Shown in pieces: positions 12,661 through 24,969 of a DNA stretch of 64,000 nucleotides. The stretch spans positions 248,001 through 312,000 of the forward strand of contig JAMXBD010000975.1 in NCBI GenBank assembly GCA_024138025.1. Reading direction: 5' to 3'. The notes beneath the pieces are model-generated. The model saw only the letters and a list, made by a program, of their open reading frames with translations, did not search any database and had not been told where the DNA came from. Source of the stretch: Combretum micranthum (lineage: Eukaryota; Streptophyta; Magnoliopsida; Myrtales; Combretaceae). The position numbers and the translations under genes were made by a program. Numbering within the stretch: position 1 is the stretch's first letter; each line of letters opens with the position of its first letter.

Positions 12661-12845
12661 GTCCAACAGTTGCGCCTGACCACATACTCTGATTGCAAAT
12701 CGTCCCTAGAATCCTTCATTACTGCACGTACAAGGAAGTAGTTTTAATGTTTTCTCTTATTATTTTACTTAATGTTATAAATATGAATAAAAGCTAAAAT
12801 GTATGTATTGTAGTGTAAATATAATAACAATAAAAATAGCCTGCT
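12661..12845 (+). repeat. Direct repeat, first copy
   Basis: Starts GTCCAACAGTTGCGCCTGAC and runs through GATTGC.AATCGTCCCTAGA and TTTAATGTTTTCTCTTATTA to AATAGC(C/A)TGC. The same 185 bp recurs at 13331-13516 with scattered differences. The pair flanks the GAAGAAGTGT-type tandem repeat. Confidence 0.75.
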
Positions 12846-13130
12846 TGAAGGAGCATGGTCGAGTTTCTGGATCACCTTCTTGAAGAAGTGTTGTCTAGTC
12901 AAGTTTTTTAATCCCTTGCTCAAAGAAGCTTTGTCAATCAAAGTTTTAGTATCTCTTGCTTGAAGAAGTGTCATCCCTAGTTTTTGGATCACTTGCTCAT
13001 TGCAGCTCATCCACTAAAGTTGTTAGGATTGGTTTCTCGAAGGAGCGTTATCTTATCTTTTAAGATTACTTACTTAAAGCAATATCTAATCAAACACTCC
13101 AATTCAAGCTTGCTGGCTTAAAGGAGTACC
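12840..13130 (+). repeat. Degenerate tandem repeat of about 55-60 bp
   Basis: Roughly four to five units share a core CTTGAAGAAGTGT..TC plus AGTTTTTGGATCAC. Starts fall near 12844, 12890, 12916, 12957 and 13036. Divergence is substantial, so the array is old. Confidence 0.5.
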
Positions 13131-13330
13131 TCTCAAGTTTATCAAGTTTGCATAAAAGTGCACAATCATAATCCCTAGTAGGCCTATCGCAAGGGCACTA
13201 ATTCTACCTCTAAGTTTGCCATAAATTTTTAAAAGACAAAAATGGGATCTCTCTCTTTTATTTTTATGGTGAAGTTTTAACAAACAGATAGCTGGTAGCC
13301 AATAGCCTGCCGCTCGTTCAATTTTCAGCC

Positions 13331-13516
13331 GTCCAACGTTGCACCTGACCCATATTCTGATTGCGAATCGTCCCTAGAGTCCTTCATTACTCCACGTGCA
13401 GGTAAGTAGCTTTAATGTTTTCTCTTATTATTTACTTAATGTATAATAATACGAATAAAAGCCAAAGTATATGTATATAGAGTAAATAAATATAATAACA
13501 ATATAAAATAGCATGC
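13331..13516 (+). repeat. Direct repeat, second copy
   Basis: Starts GTCCAACGTTGCACCTGACC and parallels 12661-12845 through to ATAGCATGC. Spacing between copies is about 670 bp. It could mark a tandem or nested duplication inside an LTR. Confidence 0.75.
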
Positions 13517-14269
13517 ATACAAAAAAGGGGTAATAAAATAAAAAAAAATTATGTTGGCATATGAGATCAAGCAAATAAATCAACGTCGTTATTAGTTTTG
13601 AACAATAGTATGTATGTATACGTAAAGGTTGATTTTATCGCCTAGAAATTTCTTTAAAGTAAAAAATATTAATAATTGGTAGTATTTAAAGATCACCGAA
13701 AAACTATATTTCTTTTTATCGACAAGAATTAAAGAACTTAAAGTAAAAGAATTAGCAAGTTAAAATAAACCAACTCACTAAATTTTTATAAAAAGAATTA
13801 CATATTATCTAATCCCGGTTAGAGGGTACGTAGCACCTCTAGGATGACATAAAATCTAAAAAATTATTTTTTGTTCCATCACATTGTTTTATAAATATTG
13901 AAATAATTAGTTAGTTATAAATACTAAATGATATTGTCTCATATTGGTGAATAAAATTGTAAATACCATGGTTTGTAAATTTAATGATATTTTTTTTCAG
14001 AATTAAAAAGGTAAACCTTGATTTAAAATTTTAATATGGTAACTGCATGGTTTTAATAGGGTAGCTCTTGACTCCATAAATCTCTAGTTTAACAAAGTTG
14101 ATTTTAAATCAATTTTTTCGCAAACTAATGGCTAAGTTATGATCAACCAATTCATTGATCCTAACTTACATTTTTTTTTATTTTTATTTTGATCAGGTGA
14201 CGACTTCTAAAATTTTTGGAAATGAAGTTTCTTTTAGTTCCTAGTCGAGGGTTTGTAACTTTTTGTGAA

Positions 14270-17200
14270 AGTTCACATGCCATTTTTTACATTATCCCTA
14301 AAAAAAATAAAGCACAATACCCATACCCTACCTTATTGTCCTTAATAACCACTCGGACCCTACTCGGTTAAGTTGAGTATAGGTGAGTACCTTGTATGAT
14401 AAGGTTACTTGCTCATTCCTAGATTCAAGTCTATGCTCAACCGTTATTGAAATACTTAAAATATTAATATATTGATTGATAGTAAAATCATAGATGGATG
14501 GTTCTATGACAGGATTGTAAAGTTTGCAATAGTAATTTCATTATAATCATATTTTTCATCAAATAGTTACAATGACATTTAGTTGCATATTTAATGAATC
14601 TCTATTTGAAAAATATTATATAAAATCCATTATTCAAATCTATGAATTATAATTTAATATTGGAATTAATGTTTTTTTCCTCCAAAAATGCCCCCATTGA
14701 AATAAAAGATTAGCATGACTATTCATTACATTGAAGGAATGAAGCAAACATGTAATAATTATTATTGATAAATGGGATAAAGTTATGATATAATTGCCAT
14801 TTATTGACTTTCTTTTTTTAAGAGTATTTTATGAGTAGATCAATTTTTATATTGAATTACTATTTAAGTTTGAACGATGAATAACTATTCGATATATATA
14901 TTTTAGTAATAGACTCTAGCTATTATGATATAAAATGTAGCTGAATGAAGACACCTAGGAATGTTAATATGTGGGTTTTCTTAAATTCATTGTACAGAAG
15001 TTCAAATTGAAAAATCTCTAAAGTAGACTTCATATTCATAACCTCAAAATAATGAAAAGGAGGCAGGGGGCGGGGGCGGGGTCGTGTTGAGAAACATATC
15101 ACGTGGAAATACACGCGCATGGAATTATTGGTGACATGATTGAGCCCCAGTGTATGGTGGTGTGAACTGTTGCTTAGCTGGACCTCTGTCATGCAAGTTT
15201 GAGAGAGAGAGAAGATAAGGCATGGGATGGGTACACGCATTGGAAGAAAGCAGATATCTAGGGTTATTTGTCCTTACTACCAAATGTTCTTTTTTTTTTT
15301 TTTAATTAGTAATATATTTATATATATTTTTTCATTTCCTTCCTTCTTTTGAGAAAAAACTTGATTGGGTTACGATGAAAGAAGAAAGATTGGTATGTCT
15401 CACTTTTCTTTTTGGTCTTCTTTGGATCTGTGTAAAGTACAAATGAAAATGCGAGAATGAAAAATCAATTCCACACGTGTGAGATTTGTGCTTTATAGAG
15501 AGAAAGATATTGAAAATGAAAAAAAAAAAAAAGGGGTCCGACCAATTAATTTTGTTATGATCATGGCTAAAAGAAAGCTAGTCCGGATACATAAAATAAA
15601 AAAAAAAAAAAAATACATCCGCTAAATCTAAATACCTTAAAAGTAGAGAGACCCCACCTTCATTATACTATAATATCAATCTCATCTAATTCAAAGGTTA
15701 TAAATACTTCGTATACCTATCTTTGTATCAACTGTGTGTCTGTATATATATATATATATTATATTATAGAGAGGGGCAGCTACCTTTTTCTAGCAAGACT
15801 TACATTACCTCAATTATTGTTTAAAAGGATACAGATATCTTAGGTTCTAAAGATTATAAGAGAAAGAGTATTACATTTGTTCTGTTCATTTATATCATAA
15901 AAGGAGTAGTATCAAATTGCAAAAGTCAAATTTATGCTCCTTTTTTCTTCTTCTTGTTGTTATTTATTTTATTAATAAAAGATAAAAAATATCAGATTTA
16001 GTATCTGAATCTTGAAAAAAAAAAATCAAGTTGGTATTTAAACCTTTTGAGATAATTAATTTAATAATCAATCAAAGTTTTTACAACTATTTTTACCACT
16101 TTATTGACAACGTTTCTTCTGTTTCATTATATTTAAAAAAAAAACACTTTTTAAGTGCTGGATGGTGTAGGGACATTTATAAAAATTTAATAATATAGAA
16201 TCTCTTATATTTATGTAAAAGCATATGATAATAAGAAGGTAGTAGAAATAGTAAATAAAAGTTTGATTGAGTATTTAATTAATCACTTTAAATTATATAT
16301 ATATATATATATTTTTTTTTTTGTGTAAAGTCCAGTTGCCAACTTGTTGGCTTTTGATAAAATTTGGACTGACATACACCTTGCAGTCATCCTTATATGG
16401 AGGATCCCATAAGAAAGGAACCTTTTCTATCAATGACTATGGACCATAAAGGTCCCAAATGATGTCTATAGGCTCATTACATAAGCCCAGCTTTACAATG
16501 TCCTATATAAGAAAAAAGATTGAGAAGCGCCATGTCACTTGATTTTTCTCCTTTTTTCCCCTTTCTTCCTAATGATACACCGTACATCTTTTGTTATTTC
16601 TTCGTACGGACTCGTTTGGTTAAGTATAAGCATTGGCCAACCAGAAATTTTTTTCCTAAATGCTGGTTTTGATTAGGTTTCAAATTTGATTTGATTTGAA
16701 TTGTTGGATTTTTGTCTGTACCGGATCTATATCAGATCAATATCTATAATTTATGGTTATCATATTTATATCGATTTAATACCGATTCAGTTTGGTCAGC
16801 TTATGAGTAAAACGGATTATTTTGTTTTATAGGGTTTGCACGTGGATATTAGTTTTATGATTTTTTTTTTCCAATTTGACCTATTTGAAATATTATGTTT
16901 GAGAGTTTTTTTTCATTTGTTAGGTCCCTAAGGACAAAGGACTGCTATTTAATATGTTATTGTTAATAAGATAAATCCACGGGTTATGGATGTGGGCTAA
17001 TCATGTGTATGATCCAGCAGCCCAGTTTCATTGGATCCATTTGGGACATTTGATTTGCGGAATAAAATAAGATAATAATAAAATCTATAATTTTTAAGAA
17101 ATGAAATAAAGTATTGCAGTTGTAACTGTTTTTATACTTTATTTGAAGTTTTACGAATAATGTATAAAAAATATATTAAATATAAGAAAGAAATAGTTTT

Positions 17201-18430
17201 TTCCTTAGTCTTATAAAAGAATTATAATTTCTCATTTTACAGTAACAGTAATTTGATAAAATAGTTATTTTGTAAATCAAATATAAATGCAAATTTGCAC
17301 GGAATAAATTGTTATTTTACATAATGAAACGTAACATGCACATATAAGTTAGCTGGCCTTGTGTTTTCTTCAGACACACAAAATGCATAATTTTTTATTG
17401 CTTCATAATCAAGCCGAAAAAATTGAATTTGGGCTTTGAAGGTCGTCGTCGTTATTATTATCATTAGAAGTTGGTCCACATGTTGGGGTGTTCATTCAAA
17501 ACTGCAATTTATGGTCTAAACTGAATTAATATGCAATTTAAATTGGGCTTTTAAGACATAATTGGGCCTATCCTCCTGAAAATCATATGTCTAAAGAGAT
17601 AAGTCGTATATGTTTGCTTATCGTTATGTCATTATGCTTCTGATTGGACTGACTAGCTATTGCCTATTGGGTGTAGTTTATCCTAACAAACTATAATATT
17701 GATAGTTTGATTACTTAACATAAATAGTTATTCATTCCTTTATGGTCCACATAAAATTGGTATTATCTTATTCAATTGAGGGAAATTACAACTTATAATG
17801 ATGATGACTAGCAATTAATGTCTTCACACTCGTAGATGAATTTATTTTTCAACTTTATTATAAGTATTATTGTGTTAAAATTATTACTTATGCAATTATT
17901 TTCTCTTTATAATAATGATAAGTAGTATTATAAATATTTTTTATTTACTCCAATAATTACTTATTTTATTATATTCTTATTGAATTGGAGTTCAAATCCC
18001 TCTTTATTCAATTTCAGTTGTTAGCATTACAAAAAAAAAAAAAATAATAATAATAATAAAAAAAGTCTCTGGGGTATGCCGGATTAACTATATTAAATAA
18101 AATAGGATGCAATCGAAACGGTTTTGAAATAGATTTTATAAGATTTAAACCGTTTTGGTTTTTTTATGTAGTTTCTCTAAAGGTTTAGGATTTTTTTACC
18201 ATTTACTGGTCCGAATAAGGTTATAACAGAGCCATTAAGGACTAGCCCTATCTTGATCATCTTTTTTGGCCAAACTATCTTGATTATCAATAACCATTTT
18301 CCTCCCCTTCCTTTTAGCCAGTATCGGCAGTTTAATGCATTTCAATTTGAATAAAACATTTAGATGATACTCCCGATTTCTAAGCATTTTACGATTAAAT
18401 TTAACTTGAAAATTAGAATGGAATTTCAGG
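14270..18430. other. Gene-free AT-rich DNA
   Basis: No supported gene or RNA. It holds A/T runs, a short (TA)n near 15746, another near 16289, and a GC-rich patch near 15064-15082 (GGCAGGGGGCGGGGGCGGGG). Open frames here are short, of odd composition and show no family resemblance. Confidence 0.5.
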
Positions 18431-18489
18431 AGGAAATTATGTGTTTAATATCCATTTAAAAAAAAATTACCTAAAACAAATTTTGAGGA

Positions 18490-18620
18490 AAATAATTACC
18501 AAATTACTGTTGCTATATCGCAAAAGGGTTGTGAGATATAGAGTTTATATGTGTATCGCCGATAGAAAATGCGATACAAGTATTAGTAGTGTATCGCATA
18601 ACTTATCCACGATATAGGTG
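18490..18620. repeat. GCGATAC/GTATCGC-rich segment
   Basis: Contains several GTATCGC, GCGATAC and TATCGCA strings within about 100 bp, in a region otherwise poor in CpG. Related phrases occur at 19160-19205 and at 30225-30380. Probably pieces of one dispersed repeat. Confidence 0.35.
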
Positions 18621-19630
18621 TGGCACTGGTAGAAGAGCAATTGGTGCGCTAGGTTCGTGTTTAGCATAAATTCGAAGTGTGGGTCTTAGCATGTGTAATA
18701 TGCGGTGGTTCAATGGTGCTTTGAAAAAGAAAAGTGATAGCTTTGAGATGCAGGTGATGTACTGAGTCGGTTTATGGCGTTTTCAGTAGCTGTGGTGTGG
18801 TGGTTAAGTGACTACAAGTTAGAGAGAGAAAGCTTTGATTTTCATTTCAATGGTGATCTTAGGGTCTAAAAAGTTTATAGAATGAATCCAAGAAGCTTTC
18901 TTTATAGAATCATTAATTGAAAAGCCTAAGGAAGTAGAAAGAATCAAAGACAGAGTGTATCTCTTAAAGACCATTTATTACAATTGTTTAACTCTCTCTT
19001 TAATCTTGTTCTAGAAGCTTTTACTACTAGACTTTGTTGTTTAGGATCCCTCATGCTCGAATTCTTGTGAAAAATAACAAGAGGAGCTCATATCCAAAAT
19101 CCGTGTTAGCTTGTATGGCCACCCTCAAATGTGATACAGGAATGTCATAAAGTTAGCAGACTATGTTGTTGTATCACCTATAATACATGTGATACAAGTA
19201 TAATTATCCTTATCTTTAGTCCAATATACGGCATAGCAACTTTAATTTTATATTTATTTTTATATAAGTTGTATTTGTATATTTTTTTTAACACTAGACA
19301 CGTGTTTTCCAGAGAGTTTCAGGAAAAAAAAAAGAAAGAAAAATAAAGGTAATAATTTTTTTAATAAGTTAAGTTTGTTATCAAGATTTTTCTTTTCAAT
19401 TCCAAAAGTCAACCTAATACTTTGTAGGATTTTCAATCATCTCCTAGATCCTTATACCTATAAGGTGTTAGCTTATGGGGCATTACTCTGAAGGGTTTTA
19501 ATCGAATTGAATACTCTAAAAATTCATCTAATTGCATCTTTAGATGTTTATGAACTTTACACGTCTTAGTACATGAATATATTTTAAGTAAATATCAAAT
19601 TCGGTACCTAAACTTTACATAAAAATTTAA

Positions 19631-19933
19631 AGGATAATATCACAAATGGTATTTGAAATTTTATAAAATATGCAATTAGGTATCTAAACTTTAAAAATGA
19701 TTAATTTAATTCCTAAACTTTGAATTTTATCAATTTACTACTAAAAAATTTTGAAACTGATCAATTTAATACCTAAAAAAACTTAATGGAGGTATTATTA
19801 ATGTACATAAAATTTATTTCAGGTATTAAATTGATCAATTTCAAAGTTCAAGTACTAAATTGAATAATTTCAAAGTTGAAGTGCATAATTGCACATTTTG
19901 TCAATGTTTAGGTACTATTTGCAACATTAACCC
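19631..19933. mobile_element. Mutator-type foldback MITE, copy E
   Basis: A 303-bp element starting AGGATAATATCACAAATGG and ending GCAACATTAACCC. It is flanked by an exact 9-bp duplication AAAATTTAA (19622-19630 and 19934-19942). The interior matches copies A-D, with inverted GATCAATTT and GTACTAAATTG phrases. Confidence 0.8.
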
Positions 19934-19978
19934 AAAATTTAATTTACTTAACTTTTATGTTATAAATTTAATACTATT

Positions 19979-21773
19979 GGGCAGGTCTCACTGGCGGTGC
20001 CTGAACTTTTTTGATATAACAGAATTATATTTAAATAAAATTTTTTCTCACAAAAATACCAAATCTTTTTAAATCTTGAAATCTTGGTACTTTTGGACTA
20101 AATTCGACTAAAACTTTGACACCTTGACGATGAGGACAATTATTACTCTTAAAAAAATATTTTCCCTTTCTTACTTGGCTTTTTTTTTTTTTTTTTTTTA
20201 CTTTCCTCTCTCGCTTCCCTCTCTACTGTACATCTTCTTCTTCTCTTACTTATGCATGCCCGTCTTTTCATTCAATCATGCAAAAATCACGCAAACCACC
20301 CTACCTAAAACCTGTCACGAGCATCCAATCCCCTAACATAACCTTGCATGTTCCAACTCGAAAACTCTCATCCAATTCTTCCAATTCATGAACTTCCCAT
20401 CTCTTTTGACTCCAACACATGACCTCGGACACTGACCCACCTCCCAAACTCTGTTAACCTGTCTCCACTTACTTGAGTCAAAACCATACACCTTCGTGCT
20501 CCCTTCATACATCCATTGATTTTTCGTCCTATAGCCACTTACTGTCTAGAACTCTATCTCTACAATAACACGCTCATACTTGTCTCAATCTTCACTCATC
20601 TGTGTCAACTCCTCCACTAGTCTTTTTTGACATCATATGCCCATACAGATCTCATTACATTTTATTTCTTGTCATGACAAACATGAGAAGCAAAGAATGA
20701 TCGAGTCGATAGCCTCAATTCGCCTTGCCATCACTGTTGAGAGACAAAATCATATACGAAGATGCCCGAGCTAGGTTATAACTCACCAGGCCCCACCTAC
20801 CCATGACTCATTGGTTTAAAAATAGTAATTCTATAACTTGGAGATATAATGAGTTTTGTTACCTCGGGTTAAGTTGGAATAGGAAGTGTTTGGACTAAAC
20901 ACATGAAATTCTGGGTTCCATAGTTCTTTTGCCTGAGGTAGTAGAGGTCTTGAGAGGATAACGGTTGATAACATTTGCGACAAACATGGGAGGCTACTCC
21001 GTGAGTGAAGTAGTGCAACTGAATCAAAAACTTGAGAGCAAGTTCCTTCGGTAAAGAGGGATCAACTCAATGAAATGGGGCATTTCCATTTTTAGAAAGA
21101 CATGAATTGGAAGATAGATTTGGTTAGATTTTGTAGTATGAGCTTGCTTTACCCTAAGTTTTCATAGTTAATGTCACTGAAGTTGTCGATTTTATACATG
21201 GGAACATCTATTACGTTAATTTTTGTAATTATTACAAATTATTAAATGATATATCAGCCTTGGTTGTCAGCATGGGAAGGAATTATTTGTTGCAGGTGTT
21301 TGCGGTGAAGTGGGTGGTTGGTGGTTGTGGTTTTTTCGATGGTCTTAGATGGAGATGGTGCAAGTGTTTGTTGTGGGTTGGTTATTATTGGTGATGCTGT
21401 GTGCGGCTAGAATGAAGATTGTCATTTTGGGTGTTGATTTAGTAGTGGTTTTGTGTTGGTTTCGGATTGAGTTTAGTGAGAGAAAAGGAGAAGAAGAAGC
21501 GACAATATAGAGAGAGAGAGAGAAAGAAAGAGAGGGAAAAGTACAAAAAAAAAGAAATAAAAGGAAAAATATGCCAACTACGAGAGAGAAATTAGCTTTT
21601 TAATAAAGATTCTTTTCCATGTCAGTTTATCCTCAGAAAATTGGATAGGTTCTAGCCAAAGGTATAATTAATGAAAGATTTAAAAAGTTAAAGTATTGTT
21701 TAAGATAAAAAATTTATTTATATATAATTATGTTATATCAAAAAAATTCAAATATCACCAAGGAAATTAACCC
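19979..21773. mobile_element. Element with long terminal inverted repeats, 1.8 kb
   Basis: The left end from 19979 (GGGCAGGTCTCACTGGCGG, then TTTTTTGATATAACAGAATT) is mirrored by the right end ending 21773. On the minus strand that end reads GGGTTAATTTCCTTGGTGAT, then TTTTTTTGATATAACATAAT. Similarity continues inward for roughly 200 bp or more, ending in CT-rich (left) and GA-rich (right) tracts. The flanks AATACTATT and TATTTTTAT are not convincing duplications. The interior (20340-21480) has slightly higher GC but no recognisable protein. A non-autonomous MULE or foldback element is likely. Confidence 0.55.
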
Positions 21774-22419
21774 TATTTTTATTACCTCATTAACAAAATT
21801 GCTTTGTTTGCAAACACATGAAATGCAGCATATCACGAAATTTTACCAATACTCATAACAATATCTAACACTAATAGACATCTTCTTCCACATTATGAAG
21901 CAGAGTAAATAATGTTAGAGAAATAGTAAAAATAGTCATGAAAACTTTGATTAGATATAAAATTTACAACTTTGAAGTTTATATACCAAACATTATATAA
22001 AATTGGGATTTATAGACAAAATTTTTATTTCTGAACATAAATTTTTATCACAAGATTCATCATCACTCATTCAATCTATAAAAATATAACTTCTTTTATT
22101 AGTTTTCTATCACAAAAGTTTTATCTTTAAAGATCAATTTTCTTGTAGTGAAATTGAATATTTGTGCAAATTTTAGGTATCAAATTTAACATTTCCCTAT
22201 ATATTTTAATGAGCTTGAGAAGCTTATATATATGTTCAATTTCTAAATGACTTTGCTATAGCAATAAATTTTTTTTTTTAATGATTTAGGACTACTTCAA
22301 TTTTTTTATATATGAATTTAGTCATTTATTTTTTCAATATGTGATGACGGATAATGAGTAGATCTTATCTTGTAATTAAGTGTGATTAGTTGACAAGTTT
22401 TAACTAAATGTGAGTAAGA

Positions 22420-22830
22420 GTGCAAATGGGGTGCGTTAATATGGTATGATGCTGAGTTTGAGCTTTAACTCAATTAGAAATTTCAAAACTAGAGCTCAAT
22501 TCTAGGTTGATTGAGTTTAAGATCTTTAAGCTTGAGCCCGTAGCATCGCACAAACTTGAGCTCAATTAGATTTAATCTTGTTTAAATTAGATTATTAAAA
22601 ATATAATTTAATTTTAATTAAAATAATATTAATATTCAAGCTTGCCTCGAACTCGATTAACATAGGTACTTGAATTAAGCTCGATTAGACTCGTAAACTT
22701 ATTAAGCTAAATATTATGAAACTCAAGATGTATTTAACAAACTACTTGAATAGTTTGATCTTGAGTTTGACTTTGACTTCAACTTAAATATTTTCAAATT
22801 AAACTCAAATGAATCAAGCTAAATTAGAGA
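22420..22830. repeat. GAGCTCGA-type dispersed repeat
   Basis: Dense in variants of TTGAGCTCAATT, TCGAACTCGATTA and AAGCTCGATTAGACTCG, in both orientations. The same style recurs at 51590-52060. Such segments are common in plant genomes as hAT-like non-autonomous elements. Ends were not defined here. Confidence 0.45.
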
Positions 22831-24960
22831 ACAACCATTTTAATTTGTTTACTCCCAAGTGCATGGCTAATTGCCTTTACTTATAAGTTGAGTGGCTAAG
22901 TTCTTAATCAAGCCTTAGAGTTTGAAAAAAAAAAAACATAAATAAAAATCAGGCTTTAAGGCATATATAAAAGCAACGTTCCAATCACATGTGGGAAGAC
23001 TCAAATAAATTCATATTGTCAAGATTTTTTAAGAGAGAGTTGACTTTTGTTGCTTTTCATATGACACGGATAAACATGCCTATATGCAAGACAACATCAC
23101 CTAAAATTTACCATGCGGGATTTAAAGGAAATTTTTAATTTAAGGAGATTGAGATTTGCTATTGAGGTTTAAATCCCATAACTTTGAAGCTTCAATAAAG
23201 TCTAGTTTGGCCATTGAATTTGTGATTCTCGAAATGATTGATTTTTGCTAACTTTACTTGCAATACTACGATAAGTCCATAAAATGAAGCTTACACATTG
23301 TGAATTAAGTTAACCTTAACACTTTATAAATAATCAATTTAGCCCAGCAAAATATGGTAACTAGCACAAAAAAAATCAATTTTCTTGATCACTCAAGTCA
23401 TAAATCATACGAGTATGATATAGCCTTGTTGGTTGGTATAACACTAATCATTTTTGTCATATAAGATTCATCCCAAATTTACAATAAAAGTTAATACCTC
23501 TTGTATGTTTATCCTTTCTAGAATTTGAAATCATGACACATTGAGAGCAGAGGAATAAGAGGACAAGGTGGCATAGATATGAAGAGAAACTCTATTTAGA
23601 GTCAACCGAGGCATAGATTATTTGGTGCACATATGGGCGGAGGGATGCACTTGCCTTGGGCCATTTTTTTAATGTAAAAGAATCTTTTCCTTTTTGTTTC
23701 ATTTTTATTAATTTATCATATAAATATGTTTATAATATATTATATTTTTAAAAAATATAGCATTTTATTTTATGTTTATTTATTTATTTCTAAATTATTT
23801 GGTTAGTTAATATATAAAATATAATATTTAAATAAAATTAATTTACTAACGCTAATGTAGCAATGGCATTGATAATAACATAACAATATTTGCATCATGT
23901 CAAAACTAGCTAACGGCGCATCCGCATTGCGTGTACAAAAATAAAATAAAAATGGAGAAAAAAACAGGAGAGTGGATGAAAAAAATAGGAAAAGTGGAAA
24001 GTTTATTTATGGAGAGTGGTTATTATGAAAAAACTGTAAAAAAAATAGAGAGTGAGAGAGAGACGGAAGAAGGTGTAACCATTATATATAGTAGTTAGTG
24101 GTAAATAATAACTATTATTACTTAAGATAAAAATTGACACGAATTATCGAGTATTCCTTTAATAGTAATAGATTAATGCAGACATTTTCTAATGGGATAT
24201 TTGTTTTATACGGAAAAAGTGTAGCATTAGTGTTTTCTATAAAATTCACAAGGTGATCAACGTAATTATCTGGTAAAGAGTTTAAAACTACATGTGATAA
24301 AAATTATTAGGAAAAAAAAAGGAAATCAGTTCTTTTTTTTTTTTGGCCATCAAGGGAAATCACTTTATCAAATCCAATGATCATGGGAATGTGCAAATTA
24401 CAGATTTTTTTTTAATTATTATTAAATGGAATTAGAGGTTATTTTATGATAGAGATAGATTGATTTCATTATACGTCAATAGAAATTATCAGTGGAATCG
24501 AACTTTTAGAATAGAGGAAATAAACAATTATGCGTTACTGAAATGGTGTGTTTTATAAATACAACTTATTATTCTTTATGAATATAATTAAAATAAAATA
24601 TTATCAAAATATAAGAAAATAAAAGTACTATTCCTCTTTAATAAACTAAATATTTTCAAGCCTTGATATCTTTGTTATATATATATATATAATATATATA
24701 TTTTCTTCTAGTTTTATTGTAATGAAAAATTATCGAATATATATAAATATGTATATTTCCCTAATACCAATGTTATTCACACATGTATACGCCTCCACAT
24801 CTAATCCCATTTCTAAAACTCCTAAAACTACAAAGTCAATCAATAGGGAGAAACCCACGTATATGGGATCGAGAAAGCCACGTATTGAGACGGAAAATGG
24901 GAAAAAAATCATTAATATATAAACTTTGGTGGATTATCCAATAAATTTTTTTAAATAGTT
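22830..24960. other. Gene-free AT-rich DNA
   Basis: No gene or RNA could be supported. A (TA)n-like stretch lies at about 24677-24700. Confidence 0.5.
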
Positions 24961-24969
24961 GTGCTAATG

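Larger units (their letters stand above)
12079..14260 (+). mobile_element. Degenerate gypsy-type LTR region
   Basis: It begins TGTAGATACCCCATTTTTC, a start common in plant Tat-type gypsy LTRs, and has a promoter-like TATAAATACC at 12277. Near 13813 it has AATCCCGGTTAGAGGGTACG, typical of the downstream part of such LTRs, followed near 14198 by GTGACGACTTCTAAAATTTT and GTCGAGGGTTTG, resembling the LTR/leader junction. It carries internal direct repeats and a short tandem array, annotated separately. No gag or pol was found attached. Family assignment is from recollection of LTR styles, not a search. Confidence 0.45.

Noticed and set aside
14923..15240. 105-codon open frame on the minus strand
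   Set aside because: Runs through a GC-rich low-complexity patch and shows no protein family features.
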